The position numbers and the translations under genes were made by a program. Positions 20,576 through 33,905 of a DNA stretch of 64,000 bases are shown here, in pieces (within the stretch, counting starts at the first letter, position 1; each line of letters begins with the position of its first letter). The stretch comes from Luzula sylvatica (lineage: Eukaryota; Streptophyta; Magnoliopsida; Poales; Juncaceae). The notes beneath the pieces are model-generated. The model made no database searches, had not been told where the DNA came from, and saw nothing but the letters and a program-made list of their open reading frames with translations. The stretch lies in NCBI GenBank assembly GCA_946800325.1, contig OX326956.1, forward strand, positions 74,535,087 through 74,599,086. Direction: 5' to 3'.

Positions 20576-23500
20576 CAATCATCATGAATTATTAAATACG
20601 GTGATTATGGCATGATTTTGTGAGTAGAAAATGACCAATTTTGCGCCAAGAAATGAAGGAGGAGAGACCCCCTCCAGTGAATTTCAGGCGTATAATTTAA
20701 GGATAAAAATTATTCTTTATTTAACCAATTAATTGTAAAATGCAGATAACAATAAACTAGAGAAAATGGTAATCCCATTATGTTAAAACCTTCGTAATTT
20801 TGTCATCATTTTTTTCACCAAATGGCACGACCTTTATATCGAAATCGCTCGTCTCGACGAAAGAAATGCAGCCAAGCGACTGGATTTGGAAGATTTGTAC
20901 TTTAGAACCCGAATTAACAGAAAATACAGTTTATTGTAATTAAGTCATGAATTATTAAATACGGTGACTATGGCATGATTTTGCGAGTTGAAGACAACCT
21001 ATTTTGCGCGAAGAAATGAAGGAGGAGAGACCGCCTCCAGTGAATTTCAGGCGTATAATTTAAGGATAAAAGTTATGCTTTATTTAACCAATTAATTGTG
21101 AAATGCAGATAACAATATACTAGAGAAAATGTTAATTCCGTTATGTTAAAACCCTCGTAACTTTCTCATCATTTTTTTCACCAAATGGCACGATCTTTAT
21201 ATCAAAATCGCTCGTCTCGACGAGAGAAATGCATCTACTCGACTGGATTTGGAAGATTTGTACATTTGAACCTGAATTAACATAAAATAAAGTTTATTGT
21301 AATTTAGTTATGAATTATTAAATACGACGATTATGGCATGATTTTGCGAGTCGAAAACAACCTATTTTGCGCCAAGAAATGAAGGAGGAGAGACCGCCTC
21401 CAGTGAATTTCAGGCGTATAATTTAATGATAAAAGTTATTCTTTATTTAACCAATTAATTGTGAAATACAAATAACAATAAACTAGATAACAATAAACTA
21501 GAGAAATTGGTAATGCCGTTATGTTAAAAACCCTCGTAACTTTCTCATCATTTTTTTCACCAAATGGCACGACCTTTATATCAAAATCGTTCGTCTCGAC
21601 GAGAGAAATGCATCCACGCGACTGGATTTGGAAGATTTGTACTTTCGAACCCGAATTAACAGAAAATACAATTTATTGTAATTTAGTCATGAATTATTAA
21701 ATACGATGATTATGGCATGATTTTGCTAGTCGAAAACGGCCTATTTTAAGTGAAGAAATGAAGGAGGAGAGACCGCCTCAAGTGAATTTCAGGCGTATAA
21801 TTTATGTATACAAGTTATTTGTTATTTAACCAATTAATTGTAAAATACAGATAACATTAAACTAGAGAAAATGGTAATGCCGTTATGTTAAAACCCTCGT
21901 AACTTTCTCATCATTTTTTCACCAAATGGCACGATCTTTATATCAAAATCGCTCGTCTCGACGAGAGAAATGCAGCCACACGACTGGATTTCGAAGAAGT
22001 GTACTTTTGAACCCGAATTAACTGAAGATAAAGTTTATTGTAATTTACTCATGAATTATTAAATACGATGATTATGGCATGATTTTGCGAGTTGAAGACA
22101 ACCTATGTTACGCGAAGAAATGAAGGAGGAGATACCGCCTCCAGTGAATTTCAGCCGTATAATTTAAGGATAAAAGTTATTTGTTATTTAACCAATTATT
22201 TGTAAAATGCAGATAACAATAAACTAGAGAAAATGGTAATGCCGTTATGTTAAAACCCTTGTCACTTTGTCATCATTTGTTTCACCAAATGGCACGATTT
22301 TTATATCAAAATCGCTCGACTCGATGAGAGGAATGCAGCCTCGCGACTGGATTTGGGAGATTTTGTCTTTTCCACCCGAATTAACAGAAAATACAGTTCA
22401 TTGTAATTAGTCATGAATTATTAAATACGATGATTATGGCATTATTTTGCGAGTTGAAAACGACCTATTTTGCGCGAAGAAATGAAGGAGGAGAGACCGC
22501 CTCCAGTGAATTTCGGGCGTATACTTTAAGGATAAAAGTTATTCTGTATTAAACCAACTAATTATAAAATGCAGATAACAATAAACTAGAGAAAATGGAA
22601 ATGCCATTATTTTAAAACCCTCTTAACTTTCTCATCATTTTTTTCACCAAATGGCACGATCTTTATATGAAAATCGCTCGTCTCCACGAGAGAAATGCAG
22701 CCACGCGACTGGATTTGGAAGATTTGTACTTTTGAACCCGAATTAACAGAAAATACAGTTCATTGTAATTTAGTCTTGAATTATTAAATACGATGACTAT
22801 GGCATGATTTTGCGAGTTGAAGACGACCTATTTTGCGCGAAGAAATGAAGGAAAAGAGACCGCCTCCCGTGAATTTCAGGCGTATAATTTAAGGATAAAA
22901 GTTATTCCTTATTTAAACAAATAATTGTAAAATGCAGATAACAATAAACTTGAGAAAATGGTAAATGCCGTTATGTTAAAACCCTCGTAACTTTCTCATC
23001 TTTCTTTTCACCAAATGGCACGATAATTATATCAAAATCGCTCGCCTCGACGAGAGAAATGCAGCCACGCGACTCGATTTGGAAGATTTGTACTTTTTAA
23101 CACGAATTAACAAAAAATACAGTTTATTGTAATTTAGTCATGAATTATTAAATATGATGATTATGTCATGATTTTGCGAGTTGAAATCGACCTATTTTGC
23201 TCGAAGAAATGAAGGAGGAGAGACCGCCTCTAGTGAATTTCAGTCGTATAATTTAAGGATAAAAGTTATTTTTTATTTAACCAATTAATTGTAAAGTTTA
23301 GATAAAAATAAACTAGAGAAAATGGTAATGCCGTTATGTTAAAACCCTCGTAACTTTCTCATCATTTTTTTCACCAAATGGCACGATCTTTATATCAAAA
23401 TCGCTCGTCTCAACGAGAGAAATGCAACCACGCGACTGGATTTGGAAGATTTGTACATTTGAACCTGAATTAACATAAAATAAAGTTTATTGTAATTTAG

Positions 23501-26500
23501 TTATGAATTATTAAATACGATGATTATGGCATGATTTTGCGAGTTGAAAACAACCTATTTTGCGCGAAGAAATGAAGGAGGAGAGACCGCCTCCAGTGAA
23601 TTTCAGGCGTATAATTTAATGATAAAAGTTATTCTTTATTTAACCAAATAATTGTGAAATGCAGATAACAATAAACTAGAGAAATTGGTAATGCCGTTAT
23701 GTTAAAAAACCCTCGTAACTTTCTCATCATTGTTTTCACCATATTGCACGACATTTATATCAAAATCGCTCGTCTCGACGAGAGAAATGCATCCACGCGA
23801 CTGGATTTGGAAGATTTGTACTTTGGAACCCGAATTAACAGAAAATAGAATTTATTGTAATTTAGTCATGAATTATTAAATACGATGATTATGGCATGAT
23901 TTTGCTAGTCGAAAACGGCCTATTTTGCGCGAAGAAATGAAGAAAAATAGACCGCCTCCCGTGAATTTCAGGCGTATAATTTAAGGATAAAAGTTATTCC
24001 TTATTTAAACAATTAATTGTAAAATGTAGATAACAATAAACTTGGGATAATGGTAATGCTGTTATGTTAAAACCCTCGTAACTTTCTCATCTTTTTTTTC
24101 ACCAAATGGCACGATATTTATATCAAAATCGCTCGCCTCGACGAGAGAAATGCAGCCACGCGACTCGATTTGGAAGATTTGTACTTTTTAACACGAATTA
24201 ACAAAAAATACAGTTTATTGTAATGTAGTCATGAATTATTAAATACGATGATTATGGCATGATTTTGCGAGTTGAAAACGACCTATTTTGCGCGAAGAAA
24301 TGAAGGAGGAGAGACCGCCTCTAGTGAATTTCAGTCGTATAATTTAAGGATAAAAGTTATTCTTTATTTAACCAATTAATTGTAAAGTCCAGATAAAAAT
24401 AAACTAGAGAAAATGGTAATGCCGTTATGTTAAAACCCTCGTAACTTTCTCATCATTTTTTTCACCAAATGGCACGATCTTTATATCAAAATCGCTCGTC
24501 TCGACGAGAGAAATGCAGCCACGCGACTGAATTTGGAAGATTTGTACATTTGAACCCGAATTAACATAAAATACAATTTATTATAATTTAGTCATGAATT
24601 ATTAAATACGATGATTATAGCATGATTTTGCGAGTTGAAAACAACTTATTTTGGGCGAATAAATGAAGGAGGAGAGACCGCCTCCAGTGAATTTCGGGCG
24701 TATAATTTAAGGATAAAAGTTATTCTTTATTTAACCAATTAATTGTAAAGTCCAGAAAACAATAAACTAGAGAAAATGGTAATGTAACCCTCGTAACTTT
24801 CTCATCATTTTTTTCACCAAATGGCACGATCTTTATATCAAAATCGCTCGTCTCGACGAGAGAAATGCAGCCACGTGACTGGATTTGGAAGATTTGTACT
24901 TTTGAACCCGAATTAACAGAAAATACAGTTTATTGTAATTTAGTCTTGAATTATTAATTACGATGACTATGGCATGATTTTGCGAGTTGAAGACGACCTA
25001 TTTTGCGCGAAGAAATGAATGAGGAGAGACCGCCTCCAGTGAATTTCAGGCGTATAATTTAAGGATAAAAGTTATGCTTTATTTTATCAATTAATTGTGA
25101 AATGCAGATAACAATATACTAGAGAAAATGGTAATGCCGTTATGTTAAAACCCTAGTAACTTTCTCATCATTTTTTTCACCAAATGGCACGATCTTTATA
25201 TCAAAATCGCTCGTCTCGACGAGAGAAATGCAATCACGTGACTGGATTTGGAAAATTTGTACATTTGAACCTGAATTAACAGAAAATAAAGGTTATTGTA
25301 ATTTAGTTATGAATTATTAAATACGATGATTATGGCATGATTTTGCGAGTTGAAAACAACCTATTTTGCGCGAAGAAATGAAGGAGGAGAGACCGCCTCC
25401 AGTGAATTTCAGGCGTATAATTTAATGATAAAAGTTATTCTTTATTTAACCAATTAATTGTGAAATGCAGATAACAATAAACTAGATAAATTGATAATGC
25501 CGTTATGTTAAAAACCCTCATAACTTTCTCATCATTTTTTTCACCAAATGGCACGACCTTTATATTAAAATCTCTCGTGTCGACGAGAGAAATGCATCCA
25601 CGCGACTGGATTTGGAAGATTTGTACTTTTGAACCCGAATTAACAGAAAATACAATTTATTGTAATTTAGTCGTGAATTATTAAATACGATGATTATGGC
25701 ATGATTTTGCTAGTCGAAAACGGCCTATTTTAAGCGAAGAAATGAAGGAAGAGAGACCGCCTCAAGTGAATTTCAGGCGTATAATTTATGTATACAAGTT
25801 ATTTGTTATTTAACCAATTAATTGTAAAATACAGATAACATTAAACTAGAGAAAATGGTAATGCCGTTATGTTAAAACCCTCGTAAATTTCTCATCATTT
25901 TTTCACCAAATGGCACGATCTTTATATCAATATCGCTCGTCTCGACGAGAGAAATGCAGCCACACGACTGGATTTCGAAGATGTGTACTTTTGAACCCGA
26001 ATTAACAGAAGATAAAGTTTATTGTAATTTACTCATGAATTATTAAATACGATGATTATGGCATGATTTTGCGAGTTGAAGACAACCTATGTTGCTCGAA
26101 GAAATGAAGGAGGAGATACCGCCTCCAGTGAATTTCAGGCGTATAATTTAAGGATAAAAGTTATTTGTTATTTAACCAATTATTTGTAAAATGCAGATAA
26201 CAATAAACTAGAGAAAATGGTAATGCCGTTATGTTAAAACCCTCGTAACTTTGTCATCATTTGTTTCACCAAATGGCACGATTTTTATATCAAAATCGCT
26301 CGACTCGATGAGAGGAATGCAGCCTCGCGACTGGATTTGGGAGATTTTGTCTTTTCCACCCGAATTAACAGAAAATACAGTTCATTGTAAATAGTCATGA
26401 ATTATTAAATACAATGATTATGGCATTATTTTGCGAGTTGAAAATGACCTATTTTGCGCGAAGAAATGAAGGAGGAGAGACCGCCTCCAGTGAATTTCGG

Positions 26501-28521
26501 ACGTATACTTTAAGGATAAAAGTTATTCTTTATTAAACCAATTAATTATAAAATACAGATAACAATAAACTAGAGAAAATGGTAATGCCGTTATGTTAAA
26601 ACCCTCGTAACTTTCTCATCATTTTTTTCACCAAATGGCACGATCTTTATATCAAAATCGCTCGTCTCCACGAGAGAAATGCAGCCACGCGACTGGATTT
26701 GGAAGATTTGTACTTTTGAACCCGAATTAACAGAAAAAACTGTTTATTGTAATTTAGTCTTGAATTATTAAATACGATGACTATGGCATGATTTTGCGAG
26801 TTGAAGACGACCTATTTTGCGCGAAAAAATGAAGGAAAAGAAACCGCCACCCGTGAATTTCAGGCGTATAATTTAAGGATAAAAGTTATTCCTTATTTAA
26901 ACAATTAATTGTAAAATGCAGATAACAATAAACTTGATAAAATGGTAATGCCGTTATGTTAAAACCCTCGTAACTTTCTCATCATTTCTTTCACCAAATG
27001 GCACGATATTTATATCAAAATCGCTCGTCTCGACGAGAGAAATGCAGTCACGCGACTTGATTTGGAAGATTCGTACATTTGAACCCGAATTAACATAAAA
27101 TACAATTTATTATAATTTAGTTATGAATTATTAAATACGATGATTATAGCATGATTATGCGAGTTGAAAACAACTTATTTTGGGCGAATAAATGAAGGAG
27201 GAGAGACCGCCTCCAGTGAATTTCAGGCGTACAATTTAAGGGTAAAAGTTATTCTTTATTTAACCAATTAATTGTAAAGTCCAGAAAACAATAAACTTGA
27301 AAAAATGATAATGTCGTTATGTTAAAACCCTCGTAACTTTCTCATCATTTTTTTCACCAAATGGCACGATCTTTATATCAAAATCGCTCGTCTCCACGAG
27401 AGAAATGCAGCCACGCGACTGGATTTGGAAGATTTGTACTTTTGAACCCGAATTAACAGAAAATACAGTTTATTGTAATTTAGTCTTGAATTATTAAATA
27501 CGATGACTATGGCATGATTTTGCGAGTTGAAGACGACCTATTTTGCGCGAAGAAATGAAGGAGGAGAGACCGCCTCCAGTGAATTTCAGGCGTATAATTT
27601 AAGGATAAAAGTTATGCTTTATTTTACCAATTAATTGTGAAATGCAGATAACAATAAACTAGTGAAATTGGTAATGCCGTTATGTTAAAAACCCTCGTAA
27701 CTTTCTCATCATTTTTTTCACCAAATGACACGACCTTTATATCAAAATCGCTCGTCTCGACGAGAGAAATGCATCCACGCAACTGGATTTGAAAGATTTG
27801 TACTTTTGAACCCGAATTAACAGAAAATACAATTTATTGTAATTTAGTCATGAATTATTAAATACGATGATTATGGCATGATTTTGCTAGTCGAAAACGG
27901 CCTATTTTGCGCGAATAAATGAAGGAGGAGAGATCGCCTCAAGTGAATTTCAGGAGTATAATTTATGTATAGAAGTTGTTTGTTATTTAACCAATTAATT
28001 GTAAAATACAGATAACATTAAACTAGAGAAAATGGTAATGCCGTTATGTTAAAACCCTCGTAACTTTCTCATCATTTTTTCACCAAATGGCACGATCTTT
28101 ATATCAAAATCGCTCGTCTCGACGAGAGAAATGCAGCCGCACGACTGGATTTCGAAGATGTGTACTTTTGAACCCGAATTAACAGAAGATAAAGTTTATT
28201 GTAATTTACTCGTGAATTATTAAATACGATGATTATGGCATGATTTTGCGAGTTGAAGACAACCTATGTTGCGCGAAGAAATGAAGGAGGAGATACCGCC
28301 TCCAGTGAATTTCAGGCGTATAATTTAAGGATAAAAGTTATTTGTTATTTAACCAATTATTTGTAAAATGCAGATAACAATAAACTAGAGAAAATGGTAA
28401 TGCCGTTATGTTAAAACCCTCATAACTTTGTCATCATTTGTTTCACCAAATGGCATGATTTTTATATCAAAATCGATCGACTCAATGAGAGGAATACAGC
28501 CTCGCGACTGGATTTGGGAGA
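20576..28521. repeat. 363-bp satellite array with 11-monomer higher-order repeat
   Basis: About 22 head-to-tail monomers of 362-363 bp. Landmarks in each are gaattattaaatacgatga, a gaggagagaccgcctcc dyad, 'tttaaccaattaattgtaaa', 'caccaaatggcacgatcttt' and the palindrome ctcgtctcgacgag. Variant monomers recur in order. The ctcgactcgatgagagg variant has its ggcacg landmark at about 22291, 26275 and 28452, that is 3984 bp (11 monomers) and then 2177 bp (6 monomers). The cggcctatttt/cctcaagtg variant recurs near 21740, 25730 and 27920. The last repeat lacks several monomers. The array stops abruptly at about 28521. It has no coding potential. Confidence 0.97.
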
Positions 28522-29304
28522 TTACCAGTTGTGTCACAAAAATTTCTTTATCTTATAGCGTTCTACAAATCTTTATATTTGACATATATTACGTATATTT
28601 TTCGTTGTTGCATTTTGAATAAATTAAATAATAGTGTGTGCTATATAAGTTGGATGGCTCACTGTTTCAATATTCGATATCGTATAATATATTTTTAATA
28701 ACAATAATAGAATTTGTTATTATATATATGCATAAAAATGTCTCTCTATCTCAAAAGATACTATACAATAACATTATTAATTAATTTACTTATAGAATGC
28801 ATGTATCGAGTGAGCTAGCAATGGCGTACATACTTGTTAGTACATAAAAAGCTAACTTCTCCACTCCAATACATTCTACATGCATAAAAAAATTAAAGGT
28901 AAAAAGTTATAAGTTTGACCCAAGCACTTTTCCACTCGACACATTACACCGAACACTAACTCTAACTCACAGAATGCTATATTTATATTATTTTTTATTC
29001 ATTTATTTTTTCATGAAAAGTAATACTAAATAACAATAATAAAAAACTAATGATTTTAAAGTGGGCTCCAATTTTAAACATGCCCTTATTTATGATATCC
29101 GAAATGTTGCCTTTTATTGGTTTGCTTATATTTGTGATGTTGCCTTTTTTATTGGACAGAAAAAATAAAAAATGTAATAACAAGAAAAAAATAATTCATG
29201 TGGGTTCATGCAATCCAATTATGACAATTAGCATGATCTATCCATTTTTTTTTCCTTTGTTTTTTTTCAGTATTTTCTCAAATGATTATCAATTTTTTTT
29301 TTAT
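28522..29304. other. AT-rich DNA after the satellite
   Basis: Single-copy-looking AT-rich sequence with no gene. The satellite ends mid-monomer at the 'ttgggagatt' position. Confidence 0.5.
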
Positions 29305-29314
29305 ATTACATATA

Positions 29315-29476
29315 CAAAAAGTCTAGACATACAGAAGTAATTCACATAAGTTCTACCGATTACATATTTATGGAATAAAAAAGTGGGACCCATGTCCACA
29401 ATCATATAAATAAATTACTATAAATTACTAATCGGGATTAATTCGGTAGATTATTTCTGGGTCTCTAGACTTTTTG
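29315..29476. mobile_element. MITE with perfect 10-bp TSD (Mutator-like)
   Basis: TIRs begin CAAAAAGTCTAGA at both ends (left 29315, right ending 29476) and remain similar for about 40 bp. Perfect direct repeats attacatata flank it (29305-29314 and 29477-29486). A TSD of 9-10 bp fits a Mutator-like MITE. It is 162 bp with no coding sequence. Confidence 0.8.
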
Positions 29477-29599
29477 ATTACATATATATGTGTGAGGTAA
29501 TTGTAAAAATAAAAGTCGTGAATTTTGCATCTCGATGTAAAAAAATATACTGTATAGATATTTTTTTAAAAAAAATGCAAATCAGTAGCAACGGTATAA

Positions 29600-29740
29600 G
29601 GTTAGGAATATGGTAGCCTGGAACGCGGTACGCGGTATGGGTTCACGAAACGTCGTATCCTCCGGTACGCGGTACGCCGGGAGTAGGATTAACCGGAACG
29701 CTCTTGGTATACCCAAAACGCTTCTGGTACGAACATTTGT
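29600..29740. repeat. CG-bearing self-similar patch 1
   Basis: A GC-richer island made of overlapping variants of cgcggtacgc, ggtacgccggg and ggaacgct, embedded in AT-rich DNA. No coding signal. Confidence 0.6.
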
Positions 29741-29914
29741 ATGTGTAATATATACATGCATGTATGTATGTAAAAATATTATTAATTTAATTTACTATAA
29801 TAACAAAATCGTAAAAATCATTCACAACATATCAAATCAATAATATTCGGATACAATCTTATTAATAGCAAACATCATAAAATTTCTAACGAAAATAAAA
29901 ATATCATAATTCGA

Positions 29915-30400
29915 AGAAGTTAGTCAATTCGCGAATAGTTCGCGAATAATACACGAATTATACGAATTTTGAAAAATACGCGAACTTCACGTATCCAATT
30001 CAGTGATTCGGAAATATTCGCGAATTTTATGGCCAAAAATTATTCGGCCGATTTTTTGCCGAATTCAATGATTTTTTGCCGAATTTTTCAAATTGGAAAT
30101 TTTTAATTGTACGAATAGTTACATGAGTCATATCATGATTTAAGTTAGTCAATTCGCGAATAGTTCGCGAATAATACACGAATTATACGAATTTTGAAAA
30201 ATACTGGTATTATATTTTGCCGAATTTTTTTAACCGAATTTTTAATAAAAATCGTATTATACACGAACCTATACGAATACGAATATTACCCGTTCACGTT
30301 TTTTAGGTCCGAATTTTTCGCCGTATTGAAAAATGCACTATCCGAATTATACACGAACGTATCCTGTATCGTATTATTGCCGTATCCCGAATGACTGACT
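29915..30400. repeat. CG-bearing self-similar patch 2 with 61-bp exact duplication
   Basis: Built from variants of 'attcgcgaat', 'acgaattatacgaa' and 'gccgaattttt'. A 61-bp segment at 29919-29979 is repeated exactly at 30144-30204. The ends (agttagtcaattcg and cgaatgactgact) are imperfect inverted repeats, so it may be a small transposon of about 480 bp. The TSD is unclear. Confidence 0.6.
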
Positions 30401-31860
30401 ATCGAAGTCAATATTTAAAATGCTCTGTTAAATCAATATTTGGAAGGCAATAACAATATGATAATTTTTGAAAGAAAATAAATTAAGGCAATATTTAAAA
30501 GGCAATAAAATATTATTTTAAAAAGAATGCAATGCGATAATATTTGTAATGCAACAAATGAAGTATACATAATTTTTCTAATCATACGTCGACCCCCAAA
30601 TATCCAGAAGATATTCTACTTTTATTAATTCATAATGAAATTCATACATGTTCTCTAAATATAATATTTTTTTCTAAAACTTTTTTCCTTATTTTATTAA
30701 GAAAAAATGAAAAAAACAAAAATTAGATAATAATTTATAATGAAATTCATACATGTTTTCTATATATAATATTTTTTCTAAAACACTTATTTTGTTCGTT
30801 ATTTTATTAAGAAAAAAATGTTAAGAACAAAACAAAAATTAGATAATGATTTTCTATTCGTCAGATGTCGTTCGTTACGTTCGATAGCTTACTTTTGACG
30901 TTTCGGAATGCAAGTGAATTATGTTTCGAAACACATGAATCGAAACGCGAAACGTAAAAAGATACGATGAATCCGGCTACTACGGTTAGGTAATCATACA
31001 TGTACTTTTTGGTCTTTTGATATATCCTATTGTTTTATCCTCCCACGAAAATTAAGAAGATGATTCCTGATCCAGCTAGGGTTTTTTGTGTCAGGGATAT
31101 TGATATTTTTTTTATTGGTCTAAATTCAGGGAGCAATCTAATCATTCATTTATTTAATTTTAGAGTAATGGAAATTTCAAATTAACATTTTTTACATGTT
31201 TTTTTACTGTTTAAAACTCTACAGCCTTTTTTTCTCCAAAACACTACAGCCAAAGAGAGAGACGGATAGAGGAAGATGCTATTTCTGTAATTACAACCAA
31301 TTTCATGGGTGATATTAGTAGGATTGGTTTGTATAGCTGGACCTACCTACAAATAATTACTTGGATAAAAACAGTTATATTTTATTAATTTTCAGGTCTA
31401 AAAAAGGTATTGTTAATATCTCCTTGCAAAAGATGAGGTTTTAACAAACAAAAGCATAATTGTCAGTATGAAAATTTCTTTTTCTCAATTAATTACCAAT
31501 GTGTCTGTTTTTTCTTTTCTTTATGTCAAATTAGTTCAATTATTAACATTTAGAACTTAGTTTAATTATTTGATAGGTGTACATTACACAAATATATTGC
31601 AAATAAAATGAGCTACAAAGGTACTTTCCTTTCTTGCAACCATTTTTTTGAGCAATTCATTATCTTTATCTTCTATTTTCAATAATTCTGTAATTCTCGG
31701 AACTCGTTTGATTTTATTTATTTTGTGACGGAGGATGGTTGCAAAAGGAGTTTCTGAGGGATGATAAAATTGTCCATCTCAATAAATGTAGTAATTGCAT
31801 AATTCATCTTAATCATGTTTTCATAATATATAAATTGGATTTGATTTACGAAAGTTCCAA
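30401..31860. other. AT-rich intergenic DNA with 106-bp duplication
   Basis: No gene. 'ataatgaaattcatacatgtt' starts two 106-bp tandem copies at 30631 and 30737. 30860-30975 is another patch with gttacgttcg/gaaacgcgaaacg variants. Confidence 0.55.
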
Positions 31861-31879
31861 CATCTTTCACAAGGAGTCT

Positions 31880-31990
31880 ATATCATAGTTCGCAGGATCG
31901 GCGACTCTTGAGTTAGAGTCGGCCGGCTCGGGTCGGAGTTGGAGGTGGCCGGTCCGATTCTGCCTGATTCCGGTCGGAGTTAACCCGTTT
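31880..31990. repeat. CG-bearing self-similar patch (TCGGAGT type)
   Basis: Dense variants of tcgg(c/a)g, such as gagtcggccggctcgggtcg and ccggtcggagtt, in an AT-rich context. The minus-strand open frame over it is low-complexity and not recognised as a protein. Confidence 0.5.
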
Positions 31991-32635
31991 CTGTCATATT
32001 TTGCCTCGCTGTCATCATTGATGGGTAAAAGAAATGAAGTTGCAGAGATAGTGTGACCTGGAGAATGAAATCCGTGAATGAGTTGTGAAAAAAGATCCAT
32101 TAGAGATTTTCAGCTTTTCCTCTTCCATGGAGGCAGGGGCAATATCGTGGAGAGGAAGAAACGTGACGTGAGTGGTGAAAGTGGGAGGGATAGAAAAGAT
32201 CTTTTGTGGCAAAATCGTGTTGTATAAAATGTGCAAGTTTCATGCTTTTGTAGATTTATGGTATTTTTCAATTTTTGCTATTTATTTAATTCAATGTTAA
32301 AGGCCGCTAGAATATGGGGTCACTATCATTTTCTTATCGTGGACCATTTTCAAAAAATTATTTTAAGAATTTTTGTTATTTATTAATTAATTCTACAAAA
32401 TTTATGTTTTTGAATAACGTTAAATGATAAATATACACTAGAATCTTACAAAAAATATCATTATTTCACATATATTCGAATTCTTTTTTTTTTTAAATGG
32501 GTCCAAAAAAAATGGGTCTATCATAGCACTCTCCTTCCGTTTATGTTGGACATTCGTTTTTTGATGTTACGTTTATGTTCGACATTGTTTATGTTATTTT
32601 TTGACTATTGAAAAATTAGTCTATCATAGCACTCC

Positions 32636-32890
32636 CCTAAACGGAATATCAAATATAAATTCAAGTCCAAACAAAAACTAAAGCGTAAAAGCATTAATAT
32701 TATTTGGGACCAAATCCATCGGAGTGGATCCTTCGTTAATGTCGAATTCCACATTCTCCTTATCCGTTGACATAAACATAACATCAAAACGAATGTCCAA
32801 AATAAACCTAATATCAAAATATAAATTAAAATCCGAACAAAAACTAAACCGCGGAATAACTAATATCATTTGAATCAAATTAGCACCCAC
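32636..32890. repeat. Two diverged tandem copies of a ~170-bp unit
   Basis: 'atcaaatataaattcaagtccaaacaaaaactaaa' near 32646 recurs near 32812 in diverged form, each followed by 'aatat(t/c)attt' and 'caaat'. A related phrase, 'tctatcatagcactc', is duplicated at 32517 and 32619. Confidence 0.65.
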
Positions 32891-33119
32891 AATCCCAATT
32901 TATGGAGAAGAGATTATCATTTGTTGCGAAGAAGAAGAGATCAGCTCTTGTCGCAAATTAAACCGAGCCGTCATCATCATTTTGTCAATCGTGAAGAAGA
33001 ACTGATGAATAGAGCATTCCAACAATTATCGTGAAGATGAAGAACAACTAAAATTGAGACTCGGTGAAGAAGAAATCATGTGCCGAGACAAATAACTGGC
33101 CCAAAAAATTAAAAAAATC

Positions 33120-33320
33120 CGGACCCCAAATAATTAGAAGAAAAAATCGGTATGTAAAACGGGTTAAAAAATTTTTCGGTCAAAAAAATGGTAAAACACG
33201 GTGAAAAAACGTTTGGCCTTTTTTGAAACGTTACGGCAAAAAACGATACGGTCTTCCACCGTAACACCGTATTTCGATCATTTTTCGATGTTTTTCGGTG
33301 TTTTTTACAACATTGGTTTT
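33120..33320. repeat. CG-bearing self-similar patch 3
   Basis: Variants of acggtgaaaaaacg, gttacggcaaaaaacg and caccgtatttcg on both strands, ending 'ttacaacattggtt'. It could fold extensively. No gene. Confidence 0.55.
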
Positions 33321-33779
33321 TACACATGTTTCATTCAAAAAGTAATTTTAAACTATTTCTCATTTTTGTATTGCTTTTGGGATTCATTTTATCGAATTGA
33401 AATTAAGAATTTGTATAGGTTTTATGTTTCCTTTGACCTCAATGCGGGTACTATGTTTTGATATGTTTGTTGTTTTTTCAAAATATTAAAAAGAAAATTT
33501 TACTTGTTCTCTTTTCTATCACTTCCATCATTCATTCATTTGTTTATTTTTTATTTTGAATTCAAATACTTTATATTTTTGTCAATTTGGTATGGTTTTG
33601 CTGTATATATCAATCATGTGTCGTTTTGCCATCTGTCAACCCATATATAAATACCAAATAAATAAATAGTGAATAATTAGTCTGTATAGATGTTAATTAC
33701 ATATGACCGGCTCATTGATTATGCGAGCATATTAATTACCATGTTAATTGGGAGAAATATGGGGTTCTTCAATTTAAGT

Positions 33780-33905
33780 GCATAGCTAGGTTTTACGATA
33801 GAACTGGAAAATTATATACTACCGTCCCCCCAAAAAATTTTGAAATTTTCTCACAGTAGCCCCTCCTAGATTACCGTCCTCCCATTGATTTGGGACAAGA
33901 TCCGC
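33780..33905 (-). mobile_element. Repeat inserted in PLAC8 gene (partial)
   Basis: On the minus strand this begins cagtggcggatcttgtccc and contains 'ctactgtgagaaaatttc' and 'ggggggacggtagtata'. It resembles a widespread plant repeat family by memory only. It supplies the stop codon that ends the PLAC8 frame. Its far end is not determined. Confidence 0.5.

Noticed and set aside
20576..28521. CRISPR array
   Set aside because: Repeats are 363 bp and contiguous without unique spacers, and the DNA is plant nuclear in type.
20576..28521. Calling the array centromeric
   Set aside because: Monomer size and higher-order structure would allow it, but an 8-kb array flanked by a gene and assorted elements gives no positional evidence.
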